Shown here piece after piece: positions 61,907 through 64,000 of a stretch of DNA of 64,000 nucleotides. Both the position numbers and the translations under genes were made by a program. Under the pieces are notes generated by a model. That model saw only the letters and a program-made list of their open reading frames with translations. It made no database searches and had not been told where the DNA came from. The stretch is from the NCBI RefSeq assembly GCF_041432775.1, contig NZ_JAPWAG010000010.1, positions 1-64,000 of the forward strand, in the 5' to 3' direction. Each line of letters begins with the position of its first letter. Position 1 is the stretch's first letter. Origin of the DNA: Pauljensenia sp902373545 (lineage in GTDB: Bacteria; Actinomycetota; Actinomycetes; Actinomycetales; Actinomycetaceae).

Positions 61907-62422
61907 TCACATGTTGGAGTTCCTCGCGGAACCGGTGAGCTTACTGTCGTCCTTGGCGAAGAGGTAGCATTGCACCGTGTGGTCACCTTTTGCCCAGGTT
62001 TGTGAAAGGGGAAACGTCCAGTCGTAGTCCAACGTGGAATCCGCGACGGGCTTGCCGACGTAGTGCTCGAAGATCAGGCCGCAGACCTCGTCGCTCTCCT
62101 CGTTAAACTCGTCGTCGGACGGACGGTTCGTGCCTGCGAAGTCAAAAATATGAAAGTATTCCCCATCGTGAGGCTGGTTGCAGTCGACGCTGGTGACATC
62201 ACTGTCCTCATCGGGCCCGAACTGGAAACACTCCCCGATGTGTTGCTGCGGGTGAGTAGCCGCACTCGCGGAGGCCGGCGGCGCTGCTGCTGACGACGCG
62301 GGTGCGGGCGTGCCTTGCGAGGGATTGGGGGATCCGGACTTCTGCTTGGAGCATGCGGACAGCCCCAGGCTCAGGATGGCGGCGGCGCCGAGGGCAATCG
62401 TGGGGCGCAGAACGCGGGACAT
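61907..62422 (-). CDS. Septum_form-domain lipoprotein 5
   Basis: The 171-residue lipoprotein has a lipobox LSAC, a Ser/Pro/Ala-rich linker and the domain HIGECFQFGPDEDSDVTSVD, C-N-Q-P-H-D-G-E-Y-F, YVGKPVADSTLDYDWTFPLS, KGDHTVQCYLF. GDR is changed to GDH. It ends GSARNSNM. Start ATG 62422 (AAGGAGAATT). Upstream DNA is a duplicate of that of lipoprotein 4. Confidence 0.84.
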   Translation of the reverse strand: MSRVLRPTIALGAAAILSLGLSACSKQKSGSPNPSQGTPAPASSAAAPPASASAATHPQQHIGECFQFGPDEDSDVTSVDCNQPHDGEYFHIFDFAGTNRPSDDEFNEESDEVCGLIFEHYVGKPVADSTLDYDWTFPLSQTWAKGDHTVQCYLFAKDDSKLTGSARNSNM

Positions 62423-62592
62423 AATTCTCCTTGAGGTGGCGGGAGCGGCCAGCGGTGGGATGACGAGGCCGTGGTAGGCGCGCGGGCACCGTCCGCGGCG
62501 CTTCGCCCACTATATAACAGAGGCGATACCGTGCGGTAAACGATCTCGTGCGCAACGCCCCAGTGGCGGTCCGGCCTGAGCCGAACCGCCAC
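62376..62592. repeat. 217-bp duplicated segment, copy B
   Basis: Second copy of the 61670-61886 segment, offset by 706 bp. The stretch 62563-62592 includes a hairpin (GTGGCGGTCCGGC with GCCGAACCGCCAC, one mismatch) that may terminate the gene upstream on the minus strand. Confidence 0.9.
62511..62539 (-). promoter_or_regulatory. Promoter of lipoprotein 5 with ACCGNNCGGT dyad
   Basis: Minus strand TTACCG (62534-62539)-17 bp-TATATA (62511-62516), with the dyad ACCGTGCGGT at 62528-62537. Confidence 0.65.
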
Positions 62593-62630
62593 TGGGGCAC
62601 GAGGTTGGTGCGCCTCGGCGTTGTGCAGGA

Positions 62631-63086
62631 TTACTTGCCGGAGTTGCGCACGGACTCGGTCAGCTTCTCGTCGCCCGTGGGGACGGCGATGCAGACGATG
62701 TCGCGGTCGCCCTTGGACCAGGTCTGGCTGGTCGGGTACATCGCGGTGGCGTCCAGAGTGGTTTCCTCGGGGGAGGTGCCGACGTAGTCCTCGAAGGAGT
62801 CAAAGCAAGCTGCGGCGATGAGTTCGTCCATCTCGGAGCTGGAGGGCAGGGAGTCCTGGGTGATTGTGGAGATGAAGTAGACCTCGCCGGTGTGCTCTTC
62901 GGTGCACTCGGTGGTCACGACGCTGCCGACCTGAGAGCTATCCGGCACCTGGATGCACTGGCCGACCTTGAGGTCGGTGCTGTGCGTGGTGTTGCCGAAA
63001 GGCAGGTAGGAACAGGCGGACAGGGACACGCCCATGAGGAGGGTGCAAACGCCGAAGGCGATCGAACGGCGACGTGCGTGGGACAT
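62631..63086 (-). CDS. Septum_form-domain lipoprotein 6
   Basis: The 151-residue lipoprotein has signal peptide MSHARRRSIAFGVCTLLMGV with lipobox LSAC and the domain LKVGQCIQVPDSSQVGSVVT, C-T-E-E-H-T-G-E-V-Y-F, YVGTSPEETTLDATAMYPTS, KGDRDIVCIAV, ending SVRNSGK. It is closely similar to lipoprotein 4. ATG 63086 with AAGGAG is preferred over upstream in-frame starts, since those would place the signal peptide internally. Confidence 0.85.
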   Translation of the reverse strand: MSHARRRSIAFGVCTLLMGVSLSACSYLPFGNTTHSTDLKVGQCIQVPDSSQVGSVVTTECTEEHTGEVYFISTITQDSLPSSSEMDELIAAACFDSFEDYVGTSPEETTLDATAMYPTSQTWSKGDRDIVCIAVPTGDEKLTESVRNSGK

Positions 63087-63186
63087 GATTCTCCTTGAAG
63101 CGATGGGATCAACGACCGGCTGGATGGGCGCGGCCGCGCTGGGGCGCGGACGGAAAGCCTGTCGACGTTGAACGCGCGCCTCGCAC

Positions 63187-63215
63187 ACTATAACAATCCG
63201 ACTCTTACCCGGTAG
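63187..63215 (-). promoter_or_regulatory. Promoter of lipoprotein 6
   Basis: Minus strand CTACCG (63210-63215)-17 bp-TATAGT (63187-63192). The dyad here is shortened to TACCCGGTA. Confidence 0.55.
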
Positions 63216-63283
63216 AACAAATCGGGTGGTGCCTGGCTCACATGCCAGGCACCACCCGATGATGATCGGAGGTTCAACGGGCG

Positions 63284-63712
63284 CTACAGGCCCGAGTCCT
63301 TCACCGATTGCTTCAACTTGGAATGGTCCATCGCGAACGCCAGGCACACGATCGATCGATCGTTTTGTGCCCAGGAATCCTTGGTCGGAATCATCCAGGT
63401 GGCATCGAGGGTCGAGGACACGAAGCGCTTGCCAACGTAGGCCTCGAAGTTGGAGATGCACTGCTTTTCGGCGAATTTGTTCAGGGCTGACTCGCCGGGA
63501 AACTCTCCGTCCTCAGCGGAAGTTACGAAGAATACCTCAGCGTCGTGCTCGCTCGTGCAGCTGGTCGTCTCGATCGTGGTCGCGGTTTGTCCCTCCGGCC
63601 GGAGGATGCACTGGCCGACCTGCATGTGCATGACGGAGGTATCCGAACAAGCGGCGAGCGGGGCGGCGAGCGCCAGAGCCGCGACCAGACCGATCAGACG
63701 AGAGTGCTTCAC
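63284..63712 (-). CDS. Septum_form-domain lipoprotein 7
   Basis: The 142-residue lipoprotein starts at GTG 63712 (VKHSRLIGLVAALALAAPLA with lipobox LAAC). The domain reads MQVGQCILRPEGQTATTIET, C-T-S-E-H-D-A-E-V-F-F, YVGKRFVSSTLDATWMIPTK, NDRSIVCLAF. Its start codon overlaps the stop of the PiT transporter gene (TAGTG) with GGGGGT as ribosome site, so unlike its paralogues it is translationally coupled to phosphate transport. Confidence 0.84.
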   Translation of the reverse strand: MKHSRLIGLVAALALAAPLAACSDTSVMHMQVGQCILRPEGQTATTIETTSCTSEHDAEVFFVTSAEDGEFPGESALNKFAEKQCISNFEAYVGKRFVSSTLDATWMIPTKDSWAQNDRSIVCLAFAMDHSKLKQSVKDSGL

Positions 63713-64000
63713 TAGTGGACCCCCAGTGGCAGCGCCACGAGCAGGTACACGACGCCCGACACCAGGGCTGCGGCGGGTAGCGTCAGGAACCATGCGATGA
63801 CGATGTTGCCCGCGACGCCCCATCGAACCGCCGAGAAACGCTTCGTGCAACCCACACCCATGATAGCCGTCGACACGACCTGCGTCGTCGAAATGGGGGC
63901 GTGAATGACGTAGGAGCACAGGTACAGGATCGAGGAGGACACGGCCTCGGCCGTGAAGCCACGAGCCGGATCCAGGTCGATGATCTTGCGGCCAATGGTG
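63712..64000 (-). CDS. Inorganic phosphate transporter (PiT family), C-terminal part
   Basis: The last ~95 residues of a PiT-type permease run off the window edge. The C-terminal PiT repeat is visible: YVIHAPISTTQVVSTAIMGV followed by GCTKRFSAVRWGVAGNIVIA and a last membrane helix (LTLPAAALVSGVVYLLVAL). These proteins import metal-phosphate driven by protons. The 5' part is outside the window. Confidence 0.88.
   Translation of the reverse strand, partial: TIGRKIIDLDPARGFTAEAVSSSILYLCSYVIHAPISTTQVVSTAIMGVGCTKRFSAVRWGVAGNIVIAWFLTLPAAALVSGVVYLLVALPLGVH

Overview
The window is high-GC DNA of an actinobacterium, most likely a member of the Actinomycetaceae (Actinomyces/Schaalia type). This is inferred from actinobacterial families (DUF3073, Holin-X, Septum_form lipoproteins, a Rv0338c-like Fe-S reductase) and from gene style; no rRNA is present to confirm it. 

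Layout. 1-3.5 kb is a decayed accessory patch: transposase remnants (ISL3-like, IS30-like), a DJ-1/PfpI fragment, a MerR/carboxymuconolactone decarboxylase pair, an unknown 361-residue protein and a palindromic repeat. 3.6-24.6 kb is mostly core: tRNA-Gly, MutT-like Nudix, TetR, thioredoxin, a MacA/MacB-type export operon, MutY, two TM2 proteins, dCTP deaminase, a molbindin, a large Fe-S reductase, purF-purM, DUF3073 and a membrane-protein pair beside a degenerate ABC-like ATPase. 24.6-39.2 kb is a complete type I-E CRISPR-Cas locus: cas3-cas8e-cse2-cas7e-cas5e-cas6e-cas1-cas2 in one tightly coupled operon, followed by an array of 78 good repeats plus two decayed distal ones. 39.3-46.6 kb holds tRNA-Phe/Asp/Glu, an MscS channel with a giant acidic tail, msrB, an EamA transporter, a bidirectional 19-bp repeat cluster and a Bcr/CflA exporter. 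46.7-56.8 kb is a four-gene operon of five tandem ADP-ribosylglycohydrolase-PfkB fusion modules, most of them catalytically degenerate. 56.8-64 kb has tRNA-Lys, a Nudix protein, seven tandem Septum_form lipoproteins and the end of a PiT phosphate transporter.

Most striking observation. Between the divergent ABC-like gene and cas3 lies a cryptic mini-CRISPR: two diverged copies of the array repeat exactly one spacer length (33 nt) apart, the second reshaped into a GAAA-tetraloop terminator. The 33-nt pseudo-spacer matches the cas3 promoter at 12 of its first 15 positions, directly after an AA dinucleotide, overlapping the -35 box, and then stops matching. This is the expected architecture of a Cas-regulating crRNA-like RNA by which Cascade would repress its own operon. 

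The second candidate system is the ARH-PfkB array. In its first, double-module protein, only the first glycohydrolase domain and the last kinase domain keep their catalytic motifs; all other modules have lost them while their reading frames stay open. Further unexplained signals are a 13-bp motif (GACGAGGCCGTGG) repeated at least 11 times, a palindromic element with compensatory stem changes, and a shared ACCGNNCGGT dyad in the lipoprotein promoters.
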